Program-made: the position numbers and the translations under genes | Source of the DNA: Flectobacillus roseus | Lineage (GTDB): Bacteria > Bacteroidota > Bacteroidia > Cytophagales > Spirosomataceae | Length of the DNA stretch: 50,695 nucleotides | Reading direction: 5' to 3' (one strand) | NCBI RefSeq assembly: GCF_030056665.1 | Contig: NZ_JASHIG010000044.1 | The notes under the pieces: model-generated | What the model was told of the DNA's origin: nothing | Databases searched by the model: none | Seen by the model: only the letters and a program-made list of their open reading frames with translations | Shown here: positions 33,833-42,041 of the stretch, piece by piece | Layout: the number at the start of each line of letters is the position of its first letter | How positions within the stretch are numbered: position 1 is the first letter of the stretch

Positions 33833-35284
33833 ATGGATCTTAAACTAACCAAGTCATTTTTGTCGACAGCTACTGCCCAATTTAAAGGACAAGTACAAGT
33901 GCCTGATGAAACGCTATTCTCTTTACCTGAAAAAGTATTACAGTTTGGTACAGGCGTATTATTAAGAGGCTTATGCGATTATTTTATCGATAAAGCCAAC
34001 AAACAAGGTGTTTTCAACGGAAGAATCGTTGTAGTAAAATCTACCGATAAAGGAGATGCCGATGCCTTTAATGAACAAGATGGCTTATATACACATTGTA
34101 TAAAAGGCTTAGAAAATGGCAAGTTGATTGAAGAAACAATCATCAATAGTGCTATTTCTCGTACCTTATCGGCTCGTAACGAATGGAGTGCTATTTTGGA
34201 ATGCGCACGCAACCCTGAAATGCAAATTATTATTTCGAACACAACGGAGGTAGGTATTGCATTACTTGAATCAGACAAGGTTACGTCGACACCACCGCAA
34301 TCTTTTCCAGTAAAATTATTGGCATTCTTGTATGAAAGATGGAAACACTTTGGTGGTTCTGCTGAAAGCGGAATGGTGATTGTTCCGACAGAGTTGATTG
34401 TTGGTAATGGTGATAAATTACAAGAAATCGTTTTAGAACAAGCTCACCGCAATGCACTTGAGCCTGAGTTTATCGAGTGGATAGATACACATAATCGCTT
34501 CTGTAATTCATTGGTGGATAGAATTGTACCAGGAAAGCCAGAAAATGCAACCGAAATCCTGCAAAAGTTAGGTTATCAAGATGACCTAGTAATTATGTCG
34601 GAAGTGTATCGCTTGTGGGCTATTCAAGGCGATGAGCACGTTCGTAAGGTATTGAGTTTTGCACAAGTTGATGAAGGTGTTATTATTGAAAAAGACATTG
34701 AAATTTATCGCGAGTTAAAACTTCGCTTGCTCAATGGCACACACACGCTTATGTGTGGTATGGCGTATTTGTTAGGTTTTAAATACGTAAAAGACGTTAT
34801 GGCTAATGGCTATATGAGTCGTATTATTACCAATCTGATGTTAGGTGAGTTGTCGTTGGCGATTCCATATAAAGTAGATTCAAAAACAGCAGATCGTTTC
34901 GGTCGTATGGTTTTGGATCGTTTCCGTAATCCATATATCAATCATAAGTTGTTGGATATTACGGTACAGTATTCAGCAAAAATGCGTATGCGTAATGTAC
35001 CAATCTTGATGGAGTATTACCGTGAATTTGGTCGTGCTCCAGAATTATTTGCCATGGGTTTTGCTGCTTATTTGCAGTTTATGCATGCTGTAAAGGAGGT
35101 AAATGGCAACTACTATGGAGAATGTAACGGCGAGCATTATCAAATTAACTGTAACTATGCATCTTATTTCTACGAAGCTTGGGACAATTTTGATTTGCAC
35201 AAAGTATTATCTAACCGTAGTCTTTGGGGCGAAGATTTGACTCAACTAGCAGGCTTTGAAGAATCAGTATCTAAATACTTGTAA
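33833..35284 (+). CDS. uxaB: Tagaturonate reductase
   Basis: This enzyme reduces D-tagaturonate to D-altronate with NADH in galacturonate catabolism. It is a 483-residue member of the polyol/mannitol dehydrogenase family: nucleotide-binding VLQFGTGVLLRGLCDYFID near the N-terminus, ISNTTEVGI, the catalytic-region RLLNGTHTLMCGMAYLLGF (in the family the active-site Lys belongs to a K-x4-N-x2-H pattern: KLRLLNGTH here) and a C-terminal helical domain. I use the ATG at 33833 rather than the GTG directly before it. It lies before kdgK and uxuA, supporting the pathway. A terminator follows, so it is probably transcribed separately from kdgK. Confidence 0.9.
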   Translation: MDLKLTKSFLSTATAQFKGQVQVPDETLFSLPEKVLQFGTGVLLRGLCDYFIDKANKQGVFNGRIVVVKSTDKGDADAFNEQDGLYTHCIKGLENGKLIEETIINSAISRTLSARNEWSAILECARNPEMQIIISNTTEVGIALLESDKVTSTPPQSFPVKLLAFLYERWKHFGGSAESGMVIVPTELIVGNGDKLQEIVLEQAHRNALEPEFIEWIDTHNRFCNSLVDRIVPGKPENATEILQKLGYQDDLVIMSEVYRLWAIQGDEHVRKVLSFAQVDEGVIIEKDIEIYRELKLRLLNGTHTLMCGMAYLLGFKYVKDVMANGYMSRIITNLMLGELSLAIPYKVDSKTADRFGRMVLDRFRNPYINHKLLDITVQYSAKMRMRNVPILMEYYREFGRAPELFAMGFAAYLQFMHAVKEVNGNYYGECNGEHYQINCNYASYFYEAWDNFDLHKVLSNRSLWGEDLTQLAGFEESVSKYL

Positions 35285-35317
35285 GCACTGTTTGTTTATC
35301 ATATATTAAAATAAAAG

Positions 35318-35356
35318 AGGCGTTCTATCTCATCAAGAGTTTAGAACGCCTTTTTA
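35318..35356 (+). terminator. Terminator after uxaB
   Basis: AGGCGTTCTA (35318-35327) and TAGAACGCCT (35342-35351), a perfect 10-bp stem followed by TTTT. Confidence 0.85.
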
Positions 35357-35438
35357 CATTCCTAAAAATAAGATTTCTGAAACGTATTTGTTATCTTTCG
35401 GAAAGCTATGTCTAATAACCATTAAGGAATCTGGAATC

Positions 35439-36446
35439 ATGAAAAAAGTAATCACCTTTGGCGAAGTTTTAATGAGATTGACTACGCCTAATTTTGCAAG
35501 ATTTTCACAGTCAGACGCTTTCAATATCAACTTTGGTGGTGGCGAGGCCAATGTGTCATCTTCTCTTGCAATTATGGGTATTCCTGCAAGCCATGTTACA
35601 GTTTTTCCTGATAACGACCTTGGTTATGCTGCTCGCACCACCTATCTCAAATACGGTGTTGGTACTGAGTTTATGCAAATGAAAGGAAATCGTATAGGGA
35701 TCTATTTTGTAGAAAATGGTGCCGCTATGCGCCCATCAAAGGTGATATACGACCGTTTTGATTCTGCATTTGCGCTATTAAATCCTGCTGATTTTGATTG
35801 GGAAACAATCTTTGCTGATGCACAATGGTTTCACTTTACAGGAATATCTCCTGCTATATCTGCCTCGGCTGCTGAAGCGTGCTTACAGGCTGTCAAGGTA
35901 GCTCGTCGGATGGGTTTGACTATTTCAGCCGATGTTGGTTATCGTAAAAATCTTTGGCAGTGGGGTAAAAAGCCAAGTGAGGTAATGCCAGAGCTAATCG
36001 CGCATTGCGATGTGATTATTTGTAGCAAAAGCGATGCCAATGATATGTTTGGGATTACGCCAAATGATGAAAAAGGTAGTTTTAAATCTATTTGTCAGCA
36101 GATTTTAACCCAATTTCCTCAAGCAAAATTTGTATTGAATACCAAAAGAGGTCAAATTTCAGCTTCGCATAATACCCTTTCGGGGCAATGTTGGAATGGT
36201 ACCGAAATGATCAAAACAAAAACTATCGATATACCGAATATTGTAGATCGAATCGGCGGTGGCGACGCCTTTATGGCAGGTTTTATTTATGCTTATATTA
36301 CATTTCAAGATATTCAAAAAGCATTAGAGTATGGTGTGGCAGCCTCAGCCTTGAAACATACGGTGGAAGGTGATTTTAATTTGGCTACTTTACAAGAAAT
36401 TGAAATGGTCGTGAAAGGCGATGTGAGTGGTAAACTCAAACGTTAA
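35439..36446 (+). CDS. kdgK: 2-dehydro-3-deoxygluconokinase (PfkB family)
   Basis: This enzyme phosphorylates 2-keto-3-deoxygluconate (KDG), the product of mannonate and altronate dehydratases. The 335-residue PfkB kinase starts at MKKVITFGEVLMRL; the longer frame from 35388 begins with a non-ATG codon and adds 17 unrelated residues. It has the N-terminal FGGGEANVSSSLAIMG motif and the C-terminal signature DRIGGGDAFMAGFIYAY with the catalytic Asp in GGGDAF. The neighbours uxaB and uxuA support KDG as substrate rather than another sugar. Its last 4 bp overlap the stop of the convergent MocR gene. Confidence 0.88.
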   Translation: MKKVITFGEVLMRLTTPNFARFSQSDAFNINFGGGEANVSSSLAIMGIPASHVTVFPDNDLGYAARTTYLKYGVGTEFMQMKGNRIGIYFVENGAAMRPSKVIYDRFDSAFALLNPADFDWETIFADAQWFHFTGISPAISASAAEACLQAVKVARRMGLTISADVGYRKNLWQWGKKPSEVMPELIAHCDVIICSKSDANDMFGITPNDEKGSFKSICQQILTQFPQAKFVLNTKRGQISASHNTLSGQCWNGTEMIKTKTIDIPNIVDRIGGGDAFMAGFIYAYITFQDIQKALEYGVAASALKHTVEGDFNLATLQEIEMVVKGDVSGKLKR

Positions 36447-37894
36447 TCTGACATTATTTTTTTTAGAATTGACATAGATTCTTCAATCTCAGAAAGATTC
36501 ATAGAGGCAAAACCAATTCTACAGGCATTTAAAGGCTTATATGCGCCTCCATTTGGCAAGTATAAGCCTTTTTTATGGGCTTTATCCGATAATAACGCTA
36601 AAGGATATTTTTCCGAGAACTTCATCCAGATTGCCATTCCACCTTGCGGTTTTTCGAAGGAGACTTTTTCTCCAAGCTCTTTTTCAAATAACTCACAGGT
36701 AAAATCTCGACGCACACGATATTCTTTGAGCGCCTTGGTTACGTGGCGTCGGAGTGTGCCATTTTCCAATAAGTCAGCTAAGCATGCTTCAAGGATAGTA
36801 TCTCCTTGTCGGTCAATAATTCGTCTTATTTTACCTAATTCTTCTATAGTTTCGGGGTTAGCAACTACATATCCTACTCTAAAAGTTGGTGCTATTAACT
36901 TAGTAAACGAACCAATATAAATAACTCTTCCATGTGTATTAGCACTTGCCAATGGTAACACTAGGCGATTGGCATAATGAAAATCATAATCATAGTCATC
37001 TTCGATAATCCAAAAATGATACGTTTCAGCGAGTTGCAATAAATGCAAACGACGTTCAGGTTTGAGCGTAACAGTAGTCGGATGATAGTGGTGTGAGGTA
37101 ACATATACCATCCGAATTGGCTGCTTCTGACAGAGTTTTTCTAAGGCAATAGTATCCAATCCATCTTCATCCACAGGGATTGTCATCACTGTTGCCCCGA
37201 AATGCTCAAAAGTCAAGTTGCTTGCTTGATAACTTAGCTCACCAACCACAACCAAGTCGCCTGAACGGATAAAAGCATGAGCTACCAAATAAATGCCCAT
37301 TTGGCTTCCTCGTGTGCTTAGGATATGTTCGGCAGTGACGGAAAGCCCTCGGGTTTGATTGAGTAATGCTGCCAAATTTTCTCGAAAACGGCGTAATCCA
37401 TAAACCTCTGTATAATTTAATAGAGCTGGTTCTGCGTAGTTGATATAATGTGCATAACGTTTGGCCAATGCCTCTCGAGGCGCCAAACGTGGATCGGGCA
37501 AGCCATCGTTGAAGGCAAGACGATGTTGAATTAATTTAGGTAAAAATAATCCCGAAGCTCGGTTGGTTAGGATACTATCCTTTTCGCTCGCTTCACTTAT
37601 TTGAGTAGAAAGAAATCCTTTTGCCTGAACTATTGGAAGTTGATTACTCACGAAAACACCTTTTTTCGGTAAAATTTCAATCCATCCTTGCGACTGTATC
37701 TCTTCAAAAGCCTGAATTACTGTTTGACGATTTATTTCTAATAATTCTGCCAATGGTCGAGAACCCAAAAGTTTATACCCTTTTGGAATAATACCACTTT
37801 GAATATGCTGAATAAAAGCATTGGCAAGCTGTACATACAAAGGCACTGCCGAACTGCGCTCTAACACCAAAATTGACTTATAGGGAATTTGCAT
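36443..37894 (-). CDS. MocR/PdxR-type GntR regulator with aminotransferase domain
   Basis: The 483-residue protein has an N-terminal GntR winged helix (LANAFIQHIQSGIIPKGYKLLGSRPLAELLEINRQTVIQAFEEIQSQGWIEILPKKGVFV) fused to a fold-type I aminotransferase-like domain. The latter has IIEDDYDYDFHY and the PLP-binding Lys in YIGSFTKLIAPTFRVGYVV. MocR regulators sense PLP or an amine and bind repeated sites near divergent promoters. The divergent neighbour is a PNPOx-like flavoprotein, so control of vitamin B6 or of that enzyme is the best guess. Repeated CTGGACT words lie in the shared intergenic region. It sits inside the hexuronate gene group but has no obvious role in it. Confidence 0.9.
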   Translation of the reverse strand: MQIPYKSILVLERSSAVPLYVQLANAFIQHIQSGIIPKGYKLLGSRPLAELLEINRQTVIQAFEEIQSQGWIEILPKKGVFVSNQLPIVQAKGFLSTQISEASEKDSILTNRASGLFLPKLIQHRLAFNDGLPDPRLAPREALAKRYAHYINYAEPALLNYTEVYGLRRFRENLAALLNQTRGLSVTAEHILSTRGSQMGIYLVAHAFIRSGDLVVVGELSYQASNLTFEHFGATVMTIPVDEDGLDTIALEKLCQKQPIRMVYVTSHHYHPTTVTLKPERRLHLLQLAETYHFWIIEDDYDYDFHYANRLVLPLASANTHGRVIYIGSFTKLIAPTFRVGYVVANPETIEELGKIRRIIDRQGDTILEACLADLLENGTLRRHVTKALKEYRVRRDFTCELFEKELGEKVSFEKPQGGMAIWMKFSEKYPLALLSDKAHKKGLYLPNGGAYKPLNACRIGFASMNLSEIEESMSILKKIMSD

Positions 37895-37940
37895 CTGGAC
37901 TGTTTTTCTATTTATAACTGGACTAATAAACTAAGCCAGT
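37895..37940. promoter_or_regulatory. Candidate MocR operator
   Basis: CTGGACT occurs directly at 37895-37901 and 37918-37924, exactly 23 bp apart. The second copy forms an inverted pair, ACTGG (37917-37921)/CCAGT (37936-37940). Direct plus inverted repeats are typical of MocR-type binding regions. The first copy touches the regulator's own start codon, which would suit autoregulation. Confidence 0.45.
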
Positions 37941-38005
37941 AAAGATAGAAATTTGTAACATGATTTATCAACATATCTGTTAACAATCCACATTTATAAG
38001 AACTT

Positions 38006-38650
38006 ATGGAAGAGGTTAATTTAAAACCAAGTCGATTAGCAAAAAGAGCCAGCTATGACTCCGATCAAATTTACAGTATCCTCGACGAAGGATTGGTTTG
38101 TCAAGTAGCTTACGTAGAAAATGGCAAACCAATGATGATACCAACAGGATATTGTCGAATAGGCAATAAACTTTATATCCATGGCTCGGTTGGGAGTCAT
38201 TTTATACGAAGTCTCGCAGATGGTAGAGAGGTGTGCCTATCGGTTTCATTGTTGGATGGTTTGGTATTAGCTCGCTCGGCTTTTCATCATTCGGTCAATT
38301 ATCGTTCTGTGATAGTATTTGCACAAGCTGAACTTATCACTGATGAGCAAGAGGCATGGGATGCTTTAGAAGCCTTTACTGAACACGTTATCAAAGGTCG
38401 CTGGGCAGAAGTTCGTGAGCCAGATGCATCCGAAATGAAGAAAACAATGGTTTTAGCGTTTTCATTGGAAAAAGCTTCGGCTAAAGTACGAGTGGGTAAT
38501 CCAAGCGATGATGAGGAAGATTATGAGTTACCAGTTTGGGCAGGAGTTTTACCATTAAAGCAAGTTGCGCAAGCCCCAATTACAGATCCACTTATGCGTC
38601 ATCAAACACCAGTGCCTGATTATGTAGCAAATTATTCTCGTGAAAAATAA
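38006..38650 (+). CDS. Pyridoxamine 5'-phosphate oxidase-family FMN-binding protein
   Basis: The 214-residue protein has a split-barrel flavin-binding fold: YSILDEGLVCQVAYVENGKPMMIPTGYCRIGNKLYIHGSVGSHFIRSLADGREVCLSVSLLDGLVLARSAFHHSVNYRSVIVFAQAELI. This is the Pyridox_ox_2 type, not the classic PdxH. It may oxidise or reduce a B6 vitamer or act as an FMN reductase; the exact reaction is not known. Divergence from a MocR regulator is a common arrangement for this family and suggests PLP-linked control. Confidence 0.85.
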   Translation: MEEVNLKPSRLAKRASYDSDQIYSILDEGLVCQVAYVENGKPMMIPTGYCRIGNKLYIHGSVGSHFIRSLADGREVCLSVSLLDGLVLARSAFHHSVNYRSVIVFAQAELITDEQEAWDALEAFTEHVIKGRWAEVREPDASEMKKTMVLAFSLEKASAKVRVGNPSDDEEDYELPVWAGVLPLKQVAQAPITDPLMRHQTPVPDYVANYSREK

Positions 38651-38670
38651 GCTTTAATCTCTAAATCATA

Positions 38671-38703
38671 GGGGGCAACTTGTTGCCCTCTTTCCTATTC
38701 TTT
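38671..38703 (+). terminator. Probable terminator after the PNPOx-like gene
   Basis: GGGCA (38673-38677) and TGCCC (38684-38688) flank a small loop within GGGCAACTTGTTGCCC, followed by an interrupted T-rich tract. Confidence 0.55.
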
Positions 38704-38790
38704 AAATCTTTCTTGGGAATGATTGGGTAAAAAAAAACAAAGATTGCCTTTATAAATTAATCGCATCTTTTCATCCTAATCAATCTTAAA

Positions 38791-39978
38791 ATGCCCTTAG
38801 AACAAACATTTCGTTGGTTTGGTCCAAAAGACCCTGTATCATTGGCGCATATTCGTCAGGCAGGAGCTACAGGTATCGTAACAGCACTTCACCATCTACC
38901 CAATGGCGTAGTATGGTCTTTAGAAGAAATTTTAACTCGTAAAGCCGAGATAGAAAAAGCAGGACTTAATTTTTCTGTAGTCGAAAGCGTTCCTGTACAC
39001 GAAGACATTAAAAAGCGTTCTGGCAATTATTTGCAATACATCGAAAATTACAAACAAAGTTTGCTAAACCTTGGCAAAGCAGGTATTGATACTGTGTGTT
39101 ACAATTTTATGCCTGTATTAGACTGGACTCGTACCGACTTGGATTATCCATTGGCTGATGGTTCGACAGCCCTACGCTTTGATGCTACCGAATTTGCAGC
39201 TTTTGAAGTATTTATCTTAAAAAGAAAAGGCGCAGAAGAAAGTTATACAGAAACTCAATTGCAAAAAGCTCACACTTGGTATAATCAAGCAAGTGAAGCA
39301 ACCAAAACCAAGCTTATTCGTAATATTATTGCAGGTTTGCCAGGAAGTGAAGAAAGCTTTACCGTAGAGGAATTTGCGGCTGTATTAGGAACCTACAATG
39401 AAGTTGGAGATGCAGAATTGCGTGCCAATCTTTATGAATTTATCAGAGCTATCACTCCAGCAGCAGAAGAGGCAGGCATCAATCTTGCCATTCACCCTGA
39501 TGATCCTCCTTATCCTATTTTGGGCTTGCCACGAGTGGTAAGTACCGAAAGCGATGCAAAGCAACTATTAGCTGCTTACGAAAGTACTAATAATGGTCTT
39601 TGTTTCTGTACAGGAAGTTATGGAGTTCGTGAAGATAATGACCTAGCGGGTATGGTCGAACGCTTGGGAAGTCGTATCAACTTCATTCACCTACGTGCTA
39701 CCAAACGTGATGCCGAAGGCAATTTCTATGAAGCAGACCACCTCGATGGCGATGTAGATATGTATGGTGTCATGAAAGGTCTTGTTTTGGAACAACGCAA
39801 ACGCATCTCAGAAGGAAGAACAGATTATCGTTTGCCTTTCCGTCCAGACCATGGGCATCGTATGTTAGATGACTTAAATCCTGAAAAACGTACCAACCCA
39901 GGTTATACCGCTATTGGTCGTTTGCGAGGATTAGCTGAGCTTCGAGGATTAGAATTAGGAATCGCTAGAAGTTTATAA
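38791..39978 (+). CDS. uxuA: Mannonate dehydratase
   Basis: UxuA dehydrates D-mannonate to 2-keto-3-deoxygluconate in glucuronate catabolism. The 395-residue protein has the family start LEQTFRWFGPKDPVSLAHIRQAGATGIVTALHHLPNGVVW, then CYNFMPVLDWTRTDLDY, the metal-site region NLAIHPDDPPYPILGLPRVVS, LCFCTGSYGVREDNDL, FIHLRATKRDAEGNFYEADHLDGDVDM and the C-terminal RPDHGHRMLDD. The expected His/Cys/Asp ligands are present. Its product is the substrate of the kdgK enzyme encoded upstream. uxaA, uxaC and uxuB are not in the window. Confidence 0.95.
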   Translation: MPLEQTFRWFGPKDPVSLAHIRQAGATGIVTALHHLPNGVVWSLEEILTRKAEIEKAGLNFSVVESVPVHEDIKKRSGNYLQYIENYKQSLLNLGKAGIDTVCYNFMPVLDWTRTDLDYPLADGSTALRFDATEFAAFEVFILKRKGAEESYTETQLQKAHTWYNQASEATKTKLIRNIIAGLPGSEESFTVEEFAAVLGTYNEVGDAELRANLYEFIRAITPAAEEAGINLAIHPDDPPYPILGLPRVVSTESDAKQLLAAYESTNNGLCFCTGSYGVREDNDLAGMVERLGSRINFIHLRATKRDAEGNFYEADHLDGDVDMYGVMKGLVLEQRKRISEGRTDYRLPFRPDHGHRMLDDLNPEKRTNPGYTAIGRLRGLAELRGLELGIARSL

Positions 39979-39984
39979 AATCTT

Positions 39985-40018
39985 AAGCCTATGCCCAAAG
40001 CATAGGCTTTTTTATTTT
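39985..40018 (+). terminator. Terminator after uxuA
   Basis: AAGCCTATGC (39985-39994) and GCATAGGCTT (40000-40009), a perfect 10-bp stem with a 5-nt loop and a T-rich tail. Confidence 0.9.
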
Positions 40019-40096
40019 AAATTTAGGGAAAAAGTCGAGTTGTATTACTTTAATAATATTGTATTGTTAAATCCTTGCAGATAGTCATAGAATATC

Positions 40097-40219
40097 CTCA
40101 ATAGAAGTCTAATTTTGATAGACTATTGAGTACAATTTTAAGATTATCTGTGTACTATCGACAATTGACAGTGAGAATGCTTGAATATTAATGTTTTCTC
40201 AAGTAGATTGTCGAGGTAC
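40097..40219 (+). promoter_or_regulatory. Nested inverted repeats upstream of the phosphatase gene
   Basis: CTCAATAG-AA-GTC (40097-40109) pairs with GACTATTGAG (40121-40130), and its loop holds a TAATTTTG box (40110-40117) that could be the -7 element; no TTG lies at the right distance. Further on, TCGACAAT (40158-40165) pairs with ATTGTCGA (40207-40214), flanked by GTAC on both sides, with an inner GAGAA/TTCTC. The first palindrome looks like an operator over the promoter, and the second like a leader stem. Confidence 0.4.
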
Positions 40220-40243
40220 ATAAACTTAATTTTCTGAAAAATT

Positions 40244-41185
40244 ATGAAAAAAGTATTTTACCTACTTGCCAGTATATGTTTGTTGGCTACCAATGCAGAA
40301 GCACAAGAAGTGCAGAAGATTGATGGCGCTTTGAAGTTTTTGGTGATGGGCGATTGGGGACGTGTTGGCGAAGACCACCAAAAGCCTGTGGCTGATCAGA
40401 TGGGAAAAGTTGCAAAACAAATCGGTAGTGAGTTTGTCATTTCTACGGGTGACAATTTTTACCCAAGAGGTGTTCAAAGTGAGTTTGACCCATTATGGAA
40501 ATATTCTTTTGAGGATATCTACACAGCTTTCTCCTTGCAGTGGGACTGGTATCCTGTTTTGGGAAACCATGACTACGGTGGCAATCCAGATGCTCAAGTT
40601 GCCTATTCAAAAATTAGTCGTCGTTGGCGAATGCCAGCCCGTTACTATACTAAAACCTTTCAGATAGATGGAGGCAACGAAGTATTAGTGGCATTTATAG
40701 ACACGAACCCATTGATTCCAGATTTTTATAAAAATAAAGATTATGGTCCCAATGTAATCAGCCAAGATAGTACAGCTCAAAAAAAATGGTTGGATAAGGT
40801 ATTGTCAACAAATTCTCCAAAAGTAAAATGGAAATTGGTAGTAGGGCATCATCCTTTGTTCACGGCTACTGAAAAACGTAGAGAAAGTTACGATACCAAG
40901 GCCGTAAGAGCATCTTTGAAAAGTGTTTTGGATAAGCATCAAGTGGATGCCTATATCTGCGGACATGATCATGACTTACAACATTTATTGCCACCACCCA
41001 ATAAAACACACTATTTTGTGTCAGGGTCGGCTTCAGAAAGTACCGCTATTGGGACATTACCTATTAGTAAGTTAGCTAGCAACGAATATGGCTTTATGGT
41101 GTTTTCGGTGACTAGTAATAAACTCAACGTTCAAGTAGTAAATCAAGACGGGAAAGTCATTTACACAACAGAACTTACCAAATAA
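40244..41185 (+). CDS. Purple acid phosphatase-like metallophosphoesterase, secreted
   Basis: The 313-residue protein has an N-terminal signal peptide (MKKVFYLLASICLLATNAEA). All five calcineurin-like metal motifs are present: GDWG (about 36-39), GDNFYPRG, GNHDYGG, GHHPLF and GHDHDLQ. The GDWGR...STGDNFYPRGV and YTKTF pattern resembles mammalian tartrate-resistant (type 5) acid phosphatase and its bacterial relatives. The likely role is release of phosphate from organic esters in the periplasm or outside the cell. It is monocistronic with a strong terminator. No PhoB box was identified. Confidence 0.88.
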   Translation: MKKVFYLLASICLLATNAEAQEVQKIDGALKFLVMGDWGRVGEDHQKPVADQMGKVAKQIGSEFVISTGDNFYPRGVQSEFDPLWKYSFEDIYTAFSLQWDWYPVLGNHDYGGNPDAQVAYSKISRRWRMPARYYTKTFQIDGGNEVLVAFIDTNPLIPDFYKNKDYGPNVISQDSTAQKKWLDKVLSTNSPKVKWKLVVGHHPLFTATEKRRESYDTKAVRASLKSVLDKHQVDAYICGHDHDLQHLLPPPNKTHYFVSGSASESTAIGTLPISKLASNEYGFMVFSVTSNKLNVQVVNQDGKVIYTTELTK

Positions 41186-41203
41186 GCTTCAAAAGATTAA
41201 ATC

Positions 41204-41256
41204 AAAAGCAAGGGGATTTTGTGCTACAATTGTCACAAAATCCCCTTGCTTTTTTA
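41204..41256 (+). terminator. Strong terminator after the phosphatase gene
   Basis: A perfect 20-bp stem: AAAAGCAAGGGGATTTTGTG (41204-41223) with CACAAAATCCCCTTGCTTTT (41234-41253) and a 10-nt loop, followed by TT. Confidence 0.92.
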
Positions 41257-41339
41257 TGACGAAAATGTGCTAATTGTTACAAAGCCCTAATTCTGAGATA
41301 ATTATTAAACGTATTGAGAAAATAATTGTATCAAACCTT

Positions 41340-41368
41340 TTGTTTATCAGAGACTTTACGTAATTTTG
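41340..41368 (+). promoter_or_regulatory. Promoter of rpsL-rpsG
   Basis: TTG at 41340-41342, an 18-bp spacer and TAATTTTG at 41361-41368. The leader to rpsL is about 93 nt. Confidence 0.8.
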
Positions 41369-41467
41369 CACCCCTGATTTGAGCGACTATCAAATGAATT
41401 TCTTAGAAAAGTGCAGTTGAAATCATTCAAATTAGGAAAGTGTATCTCTCAATAACAACAAGACAAA

Positions 41468-41890
41468 ATGCCAACTATACAACAGTTAGTACGTAAAGGT
41501 AGAGAGCAAATGACTTGGAAGTCAAAATCTCCAGCCTTAGATTCTTGTCCACAACGTCGTGGCGTTTGTACAAGGGTATATACTACAACGCCAAAGAAAC
41601 CAAACTCTGCGATGCGTAAAGTAGCCCGTGTACGTTTGACAAATGGTAAAGAAGTAAACGCATACATTCCAGGTGAAGGTCACAACTTGCAAGAGCACTC
41701 AATCGTATTGATTCGTGGTGGTCGTGTGAAAGACTTACCAGGGGTTCGTTACCACATTATCCGTGGTGCATTGGATACTGCAGGTGTTAATGGTCGTCGT
41801 CAGCGTCGTTCTAAATACGGTGCTAAACGTCCTAAGCCAGGTCAGGTTCAAGCTCCAGTAAAAGGCGGAAAAGGCGGTAAGAAAAAGTAA
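41468..41890 (+). CDS. rpsL: Small-subunit ribosomal protein S12
   Basis: The 140-residue protein has S12 signatures MPTIQQLVRKGRE, TPKKPNSAMRKVARVRLTNG and VKDLPGVRYHIIRGALDTAGV. The Lys residues and Pro whose substitution causes streptomycin resistance are wild type. The C-terminal tail is a Gly/Lys extension (KGGKGGKKK). It is the first gene of a two-gene transcript with rpsG. Confidence 0.98.
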   Translation: MPTIQQLVRKGREQMTWKSKSPALDSCPQRRGVCTRVYTTTPKKPNSAMRKVARVRLTNGKEVNAYIPGEGHNLQEHSIVLIRGGRVKDLPGVRYHIIRGALDTAGVNGRRQRRSKYGAKRPKPGQVQAPVKGGKGGKKK

Positions 41891-42041
41891 TTTGAAAATT
41901 TGAAAATTCGTCAATTTGAGAATGTAAAAAAAATCGTTTTCAAATTTTTCTGATTATCATATTTCCAAATTCAACAACCAGTCCAGTATGCTAAGTTAAG
42001 AGCAGAAGCTTGGGCTATCATTAAAAAACTTAACAAATCCA
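41891..42041. repeat. rpsL-rpsG spacer with TTTGAAA/TTTCAAA repeats (family D)
   Basis: The 151-bp spacer starts with TTTGAAAATTTGAAAATTCG and contains the inverted words GTTTTCAAATTTTTC and TTTCCAAATTC, giving an imperfect hairpin. It resembles the rplK-rplA spacer (19950-20057) in words and placement directly after a stop codon. Confidence 0.5.

Noticed and set aside
33830..33833. GTG start of uxaB at 33830
   Set aside because: An ATG follows immediately and is the more probable start.
41580..41760. Possible streptomycin-resistance substitutions in rpsL
   Set aside because: TPKKPNSAMRK and KDLPGVRYH carry the wild-type Lys and Pro residues.
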